From an uncultured Helcococcus sp. (GTDB lineage Bacteria; Bacillota; Clostridia; Tissierellales; Peptoniphilaceae): a DNA stretch of 21,679 nucleotides. Where the stretch lies: the NCBI RefSeq assembly GCF_946998255.1, contig NZ_CAMPYN010000017.1, forward strand, positions 1 through 21,679, given 5' to 3'. Positions within the stretch are counted from its first letter, which is position 1; the number at the start of each line of letters is the position of its first letter. The position numbers and the translations under genes were made by a program. Of this stretch, positions 1-6,804 are shown piece by piece. A model generated the notes under the pieces. The model saw nothing but the letters and a program-made list of their open reading frames with translations. It did no database searches and had not been told where the DNA came from.

Positions 1-10
1 AACAGAAAAC

Positions 11-34
11 ACGAAATTTTTTAAAAAATTTTGT
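11..34. terminator. AT-rich palindrome, possible terminator of an upstream gene
   Basis: Two 12-base arms (11-22 and 23-34) are complementary except for one G/T position and have almost no loop. No clear T-run follows on the plus strand, so this could be a weak terminator for a gene left of the window or simply an AT palindrome. Confidence 0.35.
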
Positions 35-68
35 GAAAATTATTAGGTAGTTTAGGAGAATTATCTTA

Positions 69-439
69 TTTTGGGCCTAGACATAGTTCAGATTTTAAGC
101 TTCGTCTCCTTCTGAACTAGTTTTGGACCTAGGAATAGTTCAGATTTTGAACCTCACCTTATCCTGAATTATTTTTGAGCATAGCAATAGTTCAGATTTT
201 GAACCTCGCCTTTTCCTGAACTAGTTTTGGGCCTAGACATAGTTCAGATTTTGAACCTCGCCTTTTCCTGAACTAGTTTTGGGCCTTGACATAATTCAGA
301 TTTTAAACTTCGTTTTTTCCTGAACTAGTTTTGAGCCCTGACATAGTTCAGATTTTAAACTTCGTTTTTTCCTGAACTAGTTTTGAGCCTTGACATAGTT
401 CAAATTTTAGACTTCGTCTTCTCCTGAACTAGTTTTAGG
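69..439. repeat. Seven-copy 52-bp tandem repeat array with a conserved hairpin per unit
   Basis: Units begin at 83, 135, 187, 239, 291, 343 and 395, an exact 52-base period; a partial tail lies at 69-82. Each unit carries an inverted repeat, TAGTTCAG ... CTGAACTA, with a 20-base loop (for example 188-195 with 216-223), then a linker resembling GTTTTGGGCCTAGAC. Units differ mainly in the loop (CCTCGCC-like versus ACTTCGTTT-like). No unique spacers are present and 52 is not a multiple of three, so this is neither a CRISPR nor a coding repeat. In units 5 and 6 the loop has AAAC-TTC-GTTT; in unit 7 it has AGAC-TTC-GTCT. That is an A-T to G-C paired change, which suggests the inner stem is also maintained. 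Function is unknown. Confidence 0.9.
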
Positions 440-539
440 TTAAAGTAAATACACATCAGCTAAGGACCTATTCTTTCTCCAAAAACATTAGAAATAAATT
501 GTTATTAAATTTCACATCTCATTCTAAAAATGCTCCCTA

Positions 540-651
540 CTCGGTCACATTTTTCTTCATTCGATGATGATGGGCCAGACATCGACTCGCACTCCACTTC
601 GTTTGTGCTTGTCGTGTCATGACGTAAAATTGTGACCCGTCACAATTTTAC
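540..651. other. GC-richer, strongly self-complementary intergenic block
   Basis: The block stands out from its roughly 25-30% GC surroundings. It contains a 12-pair hairpin at 578-618 (GACA, CGAC, GCAC pairing with GTGC, GTCG, TGTC, with one bulge and one TC/TT mismatch). It also has a TCGATG/CATCGA pair nearby, the palindrome GTCATGAC around 616-623, and a 13-bp perfect inverted repeat with a CC loop at 624-651. GGTCACA at 543-549 is complementary to TGTGACC at 631-637, so one outer arm can close the whole block. This could be a degenerate mobile-element end, a MITE-like palindromic element, or a structured RNA. No reading frame of note is present. Confidence 0.55.
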
Positions 652-669
652 TCCCATTCAATTATAGTA

Positions 670-698
670 TGGATAATTTTTAGATTTAATTATATAAT
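670..698 (+). promoter_or_regulatory. Probable promoter of the DUF4362-like gene, inside an 18-bp palindrome
   Basis: TGGATA (670-675), 17 bases, then TATAAT (693-698). The -10 box sits in a perfect 18-bp AT palindrome at 685-702 that could be an operator or just composition. The start codon is 50 bases downstream, after a GGGGGA ribosome site. The stretch 440-669 otherwise holds only the structured block described separately. Confidence 0.5.
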
Positions 699-748
699 TA
701 AAACAAAAAATAGTAGTTTTAAGCTGTGGTAAATGAAGGGGGAACCTT

Positions 749-1507
749 ATGAAAAAGAAGCTAGGTATTGGTGTAGGAATATTTTTAATAATACTTATAA
801 TTGCAGGATTTATAACAAACTATATAGATAGTGGTAGAGTTACTACAGGACATGAGCCAAAGTATTGTATCAAAGTAGTTAGTGATGATGGTAGTAAAGT
901 GACATATTGGGGATTAGGTTATAAAGTTATTAGATACGTTGGAGTATCTCCTAATGAGCCTTATGAAAACAATATAGGTGTAAAAATGGGAAATTGGTTT
1001 ATGAAATATGAATTACCAAAAGATAACGACCTTAATAAAGAAAATAACATTAGTATAAATAGCTTGAATGATTTTTATAATACTAAACTTACAAAAAATA
1101 AAGATATAAGAAATTTATCAAAGGAATACACATCTTTCGATGCTCAAAAAGATAATTGTTTTGTTATAGATACAATGGTTCATAATGATAATTTATATAG
1201 CGAATTTATGGAAGATTACAAAAATAAAAAGACAGCATTTATTAGAATAGCTCAAACCACTGTTGAAGGCGATTTAACCTTAATAGATATTTTATATCAT
1301 GATAAAACAGATAAATTATATGTAGTTACTGATAATACAAGAGATAAATTTGCAGCAGAAACTGATAGAATAATCCAATTAAAAGAATTTAATTATATAT
1401 CAGAATATAAAGATAATAATAACTTATATTGGGTTTTACACAACGAAGACATAACAGAAGAAAATTTTGAAACAGATAATGTATTTGTGATAGCAACTAT
1501 TAACTAA
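749..1507 (+). CDS. Membrane-anchored DUF4362-like protein of unknown function
   Basis: A 252-residue protein starting at ATG 749 after a GAAGGGGGA ribosome site. Residues 5-24 form one hydrophobic helix with no lipobox Cys, so it is probably an N-terminal anchor with the rest outside the cell. The segment around residues 40-85 (KVVSDDGSKVTYWGLGYKVIRY ... GNWFMKY) and the C-terminal part, about residues 128-245 (IRIAQTTVEGDLTLIDILYHD, then VTDNTRD), resemble a Firmicutes family whose second half is the DUF4362 domain. The similarity is recalled from family pattern and was not searched. No biochemical role is known to me. It is monocistronic: its own promoter lies upstream and a terminator follows within 15 bases. 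It sits between the repeat array and a tRNA unit, a typical accessory-gene location. Confidence 0.75.
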   Translation: MKKKLGIGVGIFLIILIIAGFITNYIDSGRVTTGHEPKYCIKVVSDDGSKVTYWGLGYKVIRYVGVSPNEPYENNIGVKMGNWFMKYELPKDNDLNKENNISINSLNDFYNTKLTKNKDIRNLSKEYTSFDAQKDNCFVIDTMVHNDNLYSEFMEDYKNKKTAFIRIAQTTVEGDLTLIDILYHDKTDKLYVVTDNTRDKFAAETDRIIQLKEFNYISEYKDNNNLYWVLHNEDITEENFETDNVFVIATIN

Positions 1508-1520
1508 ATATGAAAGCATG

Positions 1521-1554
1521 AAAAAAGTCCTCTTTTATAGAAGAGAACTTTTTT
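1521..1554 (+). terminator. Terminator of the DUF4362-like gene
   Basis: Stem 1521-1534 pairs with 1541-1554 (AAAAAAGT, one C/A mismatch, CTCTT) around a TTATAG loop, ending in a run of seven T. It starts 14 bases after the stop codon. Confidence 0.8.
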
Positions 1555-1570
1555 TAGTTTTATATAAAAT

Positions 1571-1604
1571 AAAAACTTACAAACAATTAAGTCCGTAAGT
1601 TTTT
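1571..1604 (-). terminator. Terminator of the tRNA-Lys/tRNA-Gly unit
   Basis: A 10-bp perfect stem (1571-1580 with 1595-1604) has a 14-base loop and is followed on the minus strand by a T-rich tract. It begins a few bases past the tRNA-Gly CCA. The symmetrical A/T ends mean it may also stop plus-strand readthrough. Confidence 0.7.
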
Positions 1605-1607
1605 TTA

Positions 1608-1682
1608 TGGAGCGGATGAGGAGATTCGAACTCCCGACCCTCGCCTTGGCAAGGCGATGCTCTACCACTGAGCCACATCCGC
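1608..1682 (-). tRNA. tRNA-Gly (anticodon GCC)
   Basis: A 75-base cloverleaf including an encoded CCA. The acceptor arms GCGGATG and CATCCGC pair fully. The anticodon loop TTGCCAA sits on a perfect stem, and the T-loop reads GTTCGAATC. Discriminator base U. It is the second gene of a two-tRNA transcript behind tRNA-Lys. Confidence 0.95.
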
Positions 1683-1689
1683 ATGTGCT

Positions 1690-1710
1690 GGCGAAAATAA
1701 AATTTTCGCC
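1690..1710 (-). other. Hairpin between the two tRNAs
   Basis: GGCGAAAA and TTTTCGCC form a perfect 8-bp stem with a 5-base loop in the 43-base spacer. It is probably a processing or spacer structure in the dicistronic tRNA precursor. It lacks a convincing T-run on the minus strand, so it is unlikely to terminate. Confidence 0.5.
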
Positions 1711-1725
1711 ATTTATTTTATTTTT

Positions 1726-1801
1726 TGGTGCTCGATAAGGGATTCGAACCCTTGGCCCACGGATTAAGAGTCCGCTGCTCTACCAGCTGAGCTAATCAAG
1801 C
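1726..1801 (-). tRNA. tRNA-Lys (anticodon CTT)
   Basis: A 76-base cloverleaf with encoded CCA. The acceptor GCTTGAT pairs with ATCGAGC (one G-U). The D-arm contains AGCTCAGCTGGTAGAGC, the anticodon loop is CTCTTAA, and the T-loop GTTCGAATC is canonical. It is first in the tRNA unit, a few bases downstream of the predicted transcription start. Confidence 0.95.
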
Positions 1802-1811
1802 TGACTAGATA

Positions 1812-1840
1812 ATTATATAACCTATAAAAAATCTTGTCAA
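1812..1840 (-). promoter_or_regulatory. Near-perfect sigma-A promoter of the tRNA unit
   Basis: On the minus strand TTGACA (1835-1840), exactly 17 bases, TATAAT (1812-1817). Both hexamers are full consensus, as expected for a stable-RNA gene. The tRNA-Lys 5' end is 11 bases past the -10 box. Confidence 0.9.
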
Positions 1841-1926
1841 GCTTTTTTTCTGGTAAATTTGTTCTTTATTCATTATAAGTTAATTAGTACTATATAGCAA
1901 GTTTTTACAAATCTTCATATAGCTAA

Positions 1927-3957
1927 TTAGTTTAATGAAAATTGAGAATTGTACAAGTCAGCATAAAAACCTTTTTGATCTAATAGTTCTTTATGGGTTC
2001 CCTGTTCAATTATATTTCCATCTTTCATAACTAAGATAAGGTCTGCGTTTACTATGGTAGATAATCTATGGGCTATAATAAATGATGTTTTACCATACAT
2101 TAACTTGTCCATAGCTTCTTGTATCACCTCTTCTGTCCTTGTGTCAACATTTGATGTTGCTTCATCAAGTATCAAGAAAGGCGCATCTTTTAACATACCT
2201 CTAGCAATTGTTAGAAGCTGTCTCTGACCTGCTGATACTGAATCATTAGATTTGATTACTGTATCTAAGCCTTCTGGAAGAGTTTTTACAAAGTGTGTAA
2301 GACCTATAAATTCAAGTAGGGTCGTTAGTTCATCATCACTTATATCTTTCATATTATAAACTATATTTTCCCTAACACTTCCATGGAATAGCCAGGTATC
2401 TTGTAAAATCATAGTAAATAAGGAATGAATATTTTCCCTACTAATATTATGAATTGAATTTCCATCTATCAATATATCACCTTGGGATATTTCATAGAAC
2501 TTCATAAGTAGGTTTACCATGGTTGACTTACCAGCTCCGGTAGGTCCAACTATAGCTATTTTTTGTCCTGGCAAGGCCTTGGCTGAGAATCCTTTTATAG
2601 TAGGTTCATCGTTTGAAGGATATTGGAATACTACATTTTTAAATTCTATCTCCCCTTCTACATCGTGAGGATCTAGATAGTTATTTATATGAGATTCATC
2701 CACCAATTCAGATTCATCCATAAATTCAAAAACTCTATCTGATGCAGCAGCTGAAGCTTGTAAAGCACTTAAGGCCTGAGCTATCCTTGATAATGGGTTT
2801 GTAAATAATCTTACATATGTCATAAAGGCTACAATAACACCAAATTTTATATATCCCTTAGATACAAATATAGCACCTGCTATAGAAACTGCTAGGTAGC
2901 CAAAGTTACCTATAAAGTTCATGAAAGGTTGTAACATATTTGATAAAAACTTAGATTTTACTGAAGAAGAAAATAAAGTATCATTTAATTCATCAAACTT
3001 TTCTTCAGTTTCTTCCTTAGCATTGTAAATTTTAACAACTTCTACTCCTGAAATAATCTCTTCAGTATGACCGTTGATATCCCCTAAAACTTTTTGTCTT
3101 TGTCTGAAATATTTTTGTGATTTTCCTATGATAATTCCTGTAAATAGGAAACCAAATAAGGATGACAATATAGCAATAAGGGCTAACATCCAATTGGTTT
3201 TAAACATCATCACTACTGAACCCAAGAGAAGGGCAGTTGAACTTACTATAGTCCCCAGTGAATCTCCTAAGTTGAATGATACTTGATCAACGTCGTTTAT
3301 CATACGTGATAATATATCACCAACCTTATTTGTATCAAAGTAATTTAATGGCAATTTATTTATCTTATCTGCAACATCACTTCTAAGCTGTTTGGCATAA
3401 TCATTTGTAACTTCTGCCATCATCAATCCATGTATATAAGAAAAAGTAAACGAACCTATATATATGATTATAAGTAGTTTCACTATCGACCATACAGCAT
3501 CCATATCTAAGCTAGGTTCAACAATATTTATGATTGATTGTGGAAACTTCTTATAAGAATCTAACAACATGGCTTGCTGGTCTTCGCTTAATTCAGCATT
3601 TTCATCAAGACTTATATTATTTTCTTTTAATTCACTTAAAATATTAATATAATTTTTTTGGTCATCAAGACTTATTATATTACCATCATACTCGATATCT
3701 TGTGGATTTTCTTCTTGTAAGTTTATACCAATTTCTTGGCTTACCTTACCTATTTCTTCAAAGTCTACGGTTAAAGATTTAGATATTTCATCTGCAAGAT
3801 CTGATAATTTGGATGGAGCTATCGAAGATAAGATAGCTGCCAATACTGTAAATAGAAAAGCTAGATATAAGCTTTTTCTAAAAACTTTCATCTCTTGTAG
3901 ATTTCTACCTAGTGATTTTATAAAACTAGTCTTTGGAGTCTTATTTGATTGATTCAT
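1927..3957 (-). CDS. Heterodimeric ABC exporter, catalytic-site subunit with a large extracellular insert
   Basis: A 676-residue half-transporter: six-helix exporter domain (about 28-400), then an ATPase domain (about 435-676). The ATPase has Walker A GPTGAGKS (471-478), signature VSAGQ (574-578), Walker B FLILDE (594-599) with the catalytic Glu, and the switch His630 (IIAHR). Between helix 1 (about 30-46) and helix 2 (about 152-175) lies an acidic loop of about 105 residues, far longer than in ordinary exporters. This is a feature I associate with one partner of clostridial heterodimers. Its start overlaps the partner gene by 17 bases and follows GGAGGAAATAT, so the two are translationally coupled. 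Likely multidrug, lipid or peptide export; the substrate cannot be told from sequence. No clear terminator follows the stop. Confidence 0.9.
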   Translation of the reverse strand: MNQSNKTPKTSFIKSLGRNLQEMKVFRKSLYLAFLFTVLAAILSSIAPSKLSDLADEISKSLTVDFEEIGKVSQEIGINLQEENPQDIEYDGNIISLDDQKNYINILSELKENNISLDENAELSEDQQAMLLDSYKKFPQSIINIVEPSLDMDAVWSIVKLLIIIYIGSFTFSYIHGLMMAEVTNDYAKQLRSDVADKINKLPLNYFDTNKVGDILSRMINDVDQVSFNLGDSLGTIVSSTALLLGSVVMMFKTNWMLALIAILSSLFGFLFTGIIIGKSQKYFRQRQKVLGDINGHTEEIISGVEVVKIYNAKEETEEKFDELNDTLFSSSVKSKFLSNMLQPFMNFIGNFGYLAVSIAGAIFVSKGYIKFGVIVAFMTYVRLFTNPLSRIAQALSALQASAAASDRVFEFMDESELVDESHINNYLDPHDVEGEIEFKNVVFQYPSNDEPTIKGFSAKALPGQKIAIVGPTGAGKSTMVNLLMKFYEISQGDILIDGNSIHNISRENIHSLFTMILQDTWLFHGSVRENIVYNMKDISDDELTTLLEFIGLTHFVKTLPEGLDTVIKSNDSVSAGQRQLLTIARGMLKDAPFLILDEATSNVDTRTEEVIQEAMDKLMYGKTSFIIAHRLSTIVNADLILVMKDGNIIEQGTHKELLDQKGFYADLYNSQFSLN

Positions 3958-5701
3958 ATATTTCCTCCTCTGATAGTTGTGACAATGCTATTTCTCTATA
4001 TAAGTCATTAGATTCCCATAGTTCTTTGTGACTACCTTGGCCAACCATTCTTCCATTTTCTAAGAGTATTATCTTATCTGCACTCATTACAGAACCTACC
4101 CTTGAAGAAACTAATAAACTTATAGCATTTTTTGTAAAGTCTGATAATTCTTTCCTTAAAGTTGCTTCAGTTTTGAAGTCTAAGGCTGAGAATGTATCGT
4201 CAAATATATAAATTGATGGTTTTCTAGCAATAGCTCTTGCTATAGACAATCTTTGTTTTTGTCCACCAGATAAGTTGGTACCACCTCTTGCTACCATATA
4301 ATCATACTGGTCATCAAGTTTTTCTACAAAGTCTTTACCTTGGGCAACTTCTATGGCTTCTTTAATATCATCTATTTCAATATTTTTAGCAGACCTACCA
4401 AATCTTGTATTGTTTGCCACTGACATACTAAACATAACAGCTTCTTGTGGAACAAAACCTATTTTATTGTTTAGACTTTCCATAGTCATATCATTGATAT
4501 TTACCCCATCAATTAAGATTTCACCTTGGGTCGCTTCATACATCCTAGGTATAAGGTTTACTACTGTTGATTTACCAGATCCTGTTTGACCTATAAAGGC
4601 TACAGTTTCACCTTTTTTAGCGGTAAAGCAAATATTATTTAAAATATTTTCTTGGGCATCTGGATATTTAAATGATACATTTCTAAATTCTAATACTTGT
4701 GAATCTGATGGAACATCGATATTACCATCCTTAATAGTTATTTCAGCATCAAAAACTTCATTTATACGTTTTGAAGAAATTTGCGATCTAGAGTACATAA
4801 CAACCAAGAAACCAAGCATTAAGAATGAGATAATTACTTGCATAGCATATGATGAGAAAACTATCATATTACCAAAGGTTTCTATTTTTACTGGAAGGGA
4901 TGATGATGTAATCATACCCGCACCAATTATATAGATTGCTAGAGTCAACAGGTGCATGTTGAAAAATATCATAGGCATGATAATTGCATAAATTTTTTGA
5001 GTCTGTTTAGAAACTTTTGTAAGTTTTTCATTAACCTTTGAAATTTTATCTTTTTGATATGCTTCAGCATTAAATGCTCTAACAACTCTAATACCTGTTA
5101 AGTTTTCTCTCGAAACTAAGTTTAAATCATCTATGGATTTTTGAATTATACTAAACTTAGGTACTACAGTTTTAATCAAAATAATCATTATAACAATCAT
5201 AACTGCTATTGAAACAGCCATAGCCATAGTCCATTCAAAACCTTTTCCTATAATTTTACTTATAGCCCAAATAGCCATAACTGGTGATTTTATAATAATC
5301 ATAGTACCAAAACCAACAAACATCTCAACTTGACTTACGTCGTTTGTAGTCCTAGTTATTAAACTAGAAGGGGTGAATTCATCTATATCTCCCTGTGATA
5401 AATTTAGTATTTTTTTAAATAAATCGGATCTTATATTGTAGGCTATTATAGAAGAATAATTTGCGATAAAATATCCAGTTATAACTGCCAACACTAGTGA
5501 TGCTAGAGCTGCTAGCAACATATATCCACCGTTTATAAGTATGTTATTAATATTGGTTCCTGGTGTTTGTACCAAGGCAGTAACTTCAGCCATATAATCA
5601 GGAATCAATAGGTCAAAATATGTTTGCCCTGCAATTAAAGCAATTATAAGGCAAAGATACAGGAAACCTTTTTTCCCCATTCTTTTTAATAATGTTAACA
5701 T
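3941..5701 (-). CDS. Heterodimeric ABC exporter, degenerate-site subunit
   Basis: A 586-residue half-transporter and first gene of the pair. I place the start at ATG 5701 (MLTLLKRMGKKG). The upstream in-frame ATG at 5716 would put the ribosome site AGGAGGAAAA inside the coding region. Membrane domain residues 12-300; ATPase domain 335-570. Walker A GQTGSGKS (371-378) and signature LSGGQ (477-481) are intact. The Walker B motif reads IYIFDD with Asp502 where the catalytic Glu should be, and the switch position is Ser533 (SSR) instead of His. So its own site is degenerate and ATP hydrolysis should occur at the site completed by the partner, as in TM287/288- and BmrCD-type heterodimers (family knowledge). 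Both subunits probably form one complex in the cytoplasmic membrane. Confidence 0.9.
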   Translation of the reverse strand: MLTLLKRMGKKGFLYLCLIIALIAGQTYFDLLIPDYMAEVTALVQTPGTNINNILINGGYMLLAALASLVLAVITGYFIANYSSIIAYNIRSDLFKKILNLSQGDIDEFTPSSLITRTTNDVSQVEMFVGFGTMIIIKSPVMAIWAISKIIGKGFEWTMAMAVSIAVMIVIMIILIKTVVPKFSIIQKSIDDLNLVSRENLTGIRVVRAFNAEAYQKDKISKVNEKLTKVSKQTQKIYAIIMPMIFFNMHLLTLAIYIIGAGMITSSSLPVKIETFGNMIVFSSYAMQVIISFLMLGFLVVMYSRSQISSKRINEVFDAEITIKDGNIDVPSDSQVLEFRNVSFKYPDAQENILNNICFTAKKGETVAFIGQTGSGKSTVVNLIPRMYEATQGEILIDGVNINDMTMESLNNKIGFVPQEAVMFSMSVANNTRFGRSAKNIEIDDIKEAIEVAQGKDFVEKLDDQYDYMVARGGTNLSGGQKQRLSIARAIARKPSIYIFDDTFSALDFKTEATLRKELSDFTKNAISLLVSSRVGSVMSADKIILLENGRMVGQGSHKELWESNDLYREIALSQLSEEEIYESIK

Positions 5702-5730
5702 TTTTCCTCCTATCATAATCTAACATTCTA

Positions 5731-5736
5731 ATTATA
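5731..5736 (-). promoter_or_regulatory. Likely -10 box of the ABC exporter operon
   Basis: On the minus strand a TATAAT preceded by TTG lies 30 bases upstream of the start codon. No good -35 hexamer is visible at 16-18 bases. It is back to back with the tRNA-Cys promoter, so the two share a roughly 90-base divergent region. Confidence 0.45.
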
Positions 5737-5752
5737 CAATAACAGTCTAAGC

Positions 5753-5780
5753 TTGAAAAAATATTCTTATCTGTTATAAT
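5753..5780 (+). promoter_or_regulatory. Promoter of tRNA-Cys
   Basis: TTGAAA (5753-5758), 16 bases, TATAAT (5775-5780), with an extended -10 TGT immediately before the box. The tRNA begins 18 bases downstream. Confidence 0.8.
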
Positions 5781-5797
5781 AATTAAGTAATTGTTTT

Positions 5798-5871
5798 GGC
5801 GGCGTAGCCAAGTGGTAAGGCATCGGTCTGCAACACCGCGAGCACCGGTTCAAATCCGGTCGTCGCCTCCA
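5798..5871 (+). tRNA. tRNA-Cys (anticodon GCA)
   Basis: A 74-base cloverleaf with encoded CCA. The acceptor GGCGGCG pairs with CGTCGCC (one G-U), the anticodon loop is CTGCAAC, and the T-loop is GTTCAAATC. It has its own promoter and terminator. One pair at the top of the anticodon stem (T-C) is not Watson-Crick, which is tolerated. Confidence 0.95.
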
Positions 5872-5881
5872 AACATTAGTT

Positions 5882-5910
5882 AAAGACGTGTATTTTACAC
5901 GTCTTTTATT
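5882..5910 (+). terminator. Terminator of tRNA-Cys
   Basis: An 11-bp perfect stem (AAAGACGTGTA, 5882-5892, with 5896-5906), a TTT loop and a T-rich tail. It begins 11 bases after the CCA. Confidence 0.9.
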
Positions 5911-5914
5911 TTTT

Positions 5915-5936
5915 ATGGCAACAAAATGACAACAAG
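5915..5936. repeat. Two adjacent 11-base direct repeats downstream of tRNA-Cys
   Basis: ATGGCAACAAA is followed immediately by ATGACAACAAG (two differences). Repeats of this kind occur at arm-binding sites of tyrosine recombinases, but no integrase is present here. The surrounding gap, 5872-6063, otherwise holds only two converging terminators. Confidence 0.4.
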
Positions 5937-6011
5937 TTTATTTCAATTTGCCAATATTTTCTATTTTCTCAGTAATTCATTTTAGTATTTTATACTTATA
6001 CCCCTTTACCA

Positions 6012-6042
6012 TAAAAAGAAACTCAAAAATATTGAGTTTCTT
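6012..6042 (-). terminator. Terminator of the cdaA-rlmB operon
   Basis: An 11-bp perfect stem (6016-6026 with 6032-6042, AAGAAACTCAA on the left arm), a 5-base loop, and a T-run on the minus strand. It lies just past the rlmB stop and ends the long minus-strand operon. Confidence 0.85.
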
Positions 6043-6063
6043 AGGTAAATAATATATATATTT

Positions 6064-6801
6064 TTAAAACTTGTGTTTCTTTTGTAGTAAGGCTCCATAT
6101 ATCAACACAGCTGCTGATATTGAAGCATTTAAGGATTCTGTTTGGCCTATCATAGGTATTTTGACCAGGTCATCACATTTTTCTTTAGTCTTTTTAGATA
6201 TACCTCTGCCTTCATTTCCTATGACTAAGCAGGTCTTACCTGAATAATCTATTTGGTCATAGGACTTGTCAGTATGTCCATCTGCTCCATAGACCCAATA
6301 ACCAGCTTCTTTTAATTTTTCTATAGTCTGATTTATATTGGTAACTCTTGCAACCTTCATAAAGCTAGTTGCTCCTGCTGAAGTCTTATGAACTGTAGCA
6401 TTTACCTCTGCTGACCTATGTTTAGGTATAATAACAGCATCTAATCCCCCAGCTTCAGCAGTCCTGATGATTGCTCCTAAATTGTGAGGATCAGTAATTT
6501 CATCCAAAATCATAAGTATGGAATCATCTTTTTGACTGACTATTTCTAAAATTTCTTCCAAATTAGCATATTGGTAATCTTCTATTTCTAAGACTACACC
6601 TTGGTGGTTACCAAAATCTGTTAGCTTGTCTAAGTCTTTTTTATCTAGGTTTTCTACTTTTATATTTTTTTTCTTGGCCAAGGATAGTATATCTTTAAAC
6701 TTATCTTTTTTATGGTTATTTTGTAAGATAATCTTTTTACCAGCATCTTGGCTTTTTAAATATTCATATACAGAATTTTTCCCATAAATTATTTCAGACA
6801 T
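6064..6801 (-). CDS. rlmB: 23S rRNA 2'-O-methyltransferase RlmB (SpoU/TrmH family)
   Basis: A 245-residue SPOUT methyltransferase. A substrate-binding N-terminal domain (about 4-75) precedes the knotted catalytic domain (95-240). All three family motifs are visible: DPHNLGAIIRTA (104-115) with the conserved Asn and Arg, VIGNEGRGIS (193-202), and IPMIGQTESLNASIS (215-229), which forms the AdoMet pocket. Length and motifs match RlmB, which in E. coli makes Gm2251 in the peptidyl-transferase region; the exact target in this organism is inferred. It is the last gene of the operon and starts 3 bases after the cysS stop, with GGGAG as ribosome site. In Bacillus the gene also follows cysS, but mini-RNase III lies between; here it does not. 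Confidence 0.9.
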   Translation of the reverse strand: MSEIIYGKNSVYEYLKSQDAGKKIILQNNHKKDKFKDILSLAKKKNIKVENLDKKDLDKLTDFGNHQGVVLEIEDYQYANLEEILEIVSQKDDSILMILDEITDPHNLGAIIRTAEAGGLDAVIIPKHRSAEVNATVHKTSAGATSFMKVARVTNINQTIEKLKEAGYWVYGADGHTDKSYDQIDYSGKTCLVIGNEGRGISKKTKEKCDDLVKIPMIGQTESLNASISAAVLIYGALLQKKHKF

Positions 6802-6804
6802 ATT

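Noticed and set aside
69..439. CRISPR array
   Set aside because: The whole 52-base unit is repeated with drift; there are no unique spacers of constant length between short identical repeats, and no cas genes are present.
1690..1710. Terminator between tRNA-Lys and tRNA-Gly
   Set aside because: The hairpin is not followed by a T-run in the transcribed direction, and tRNA-Gly has no promoter of its own, so the two must be co-transcribed.
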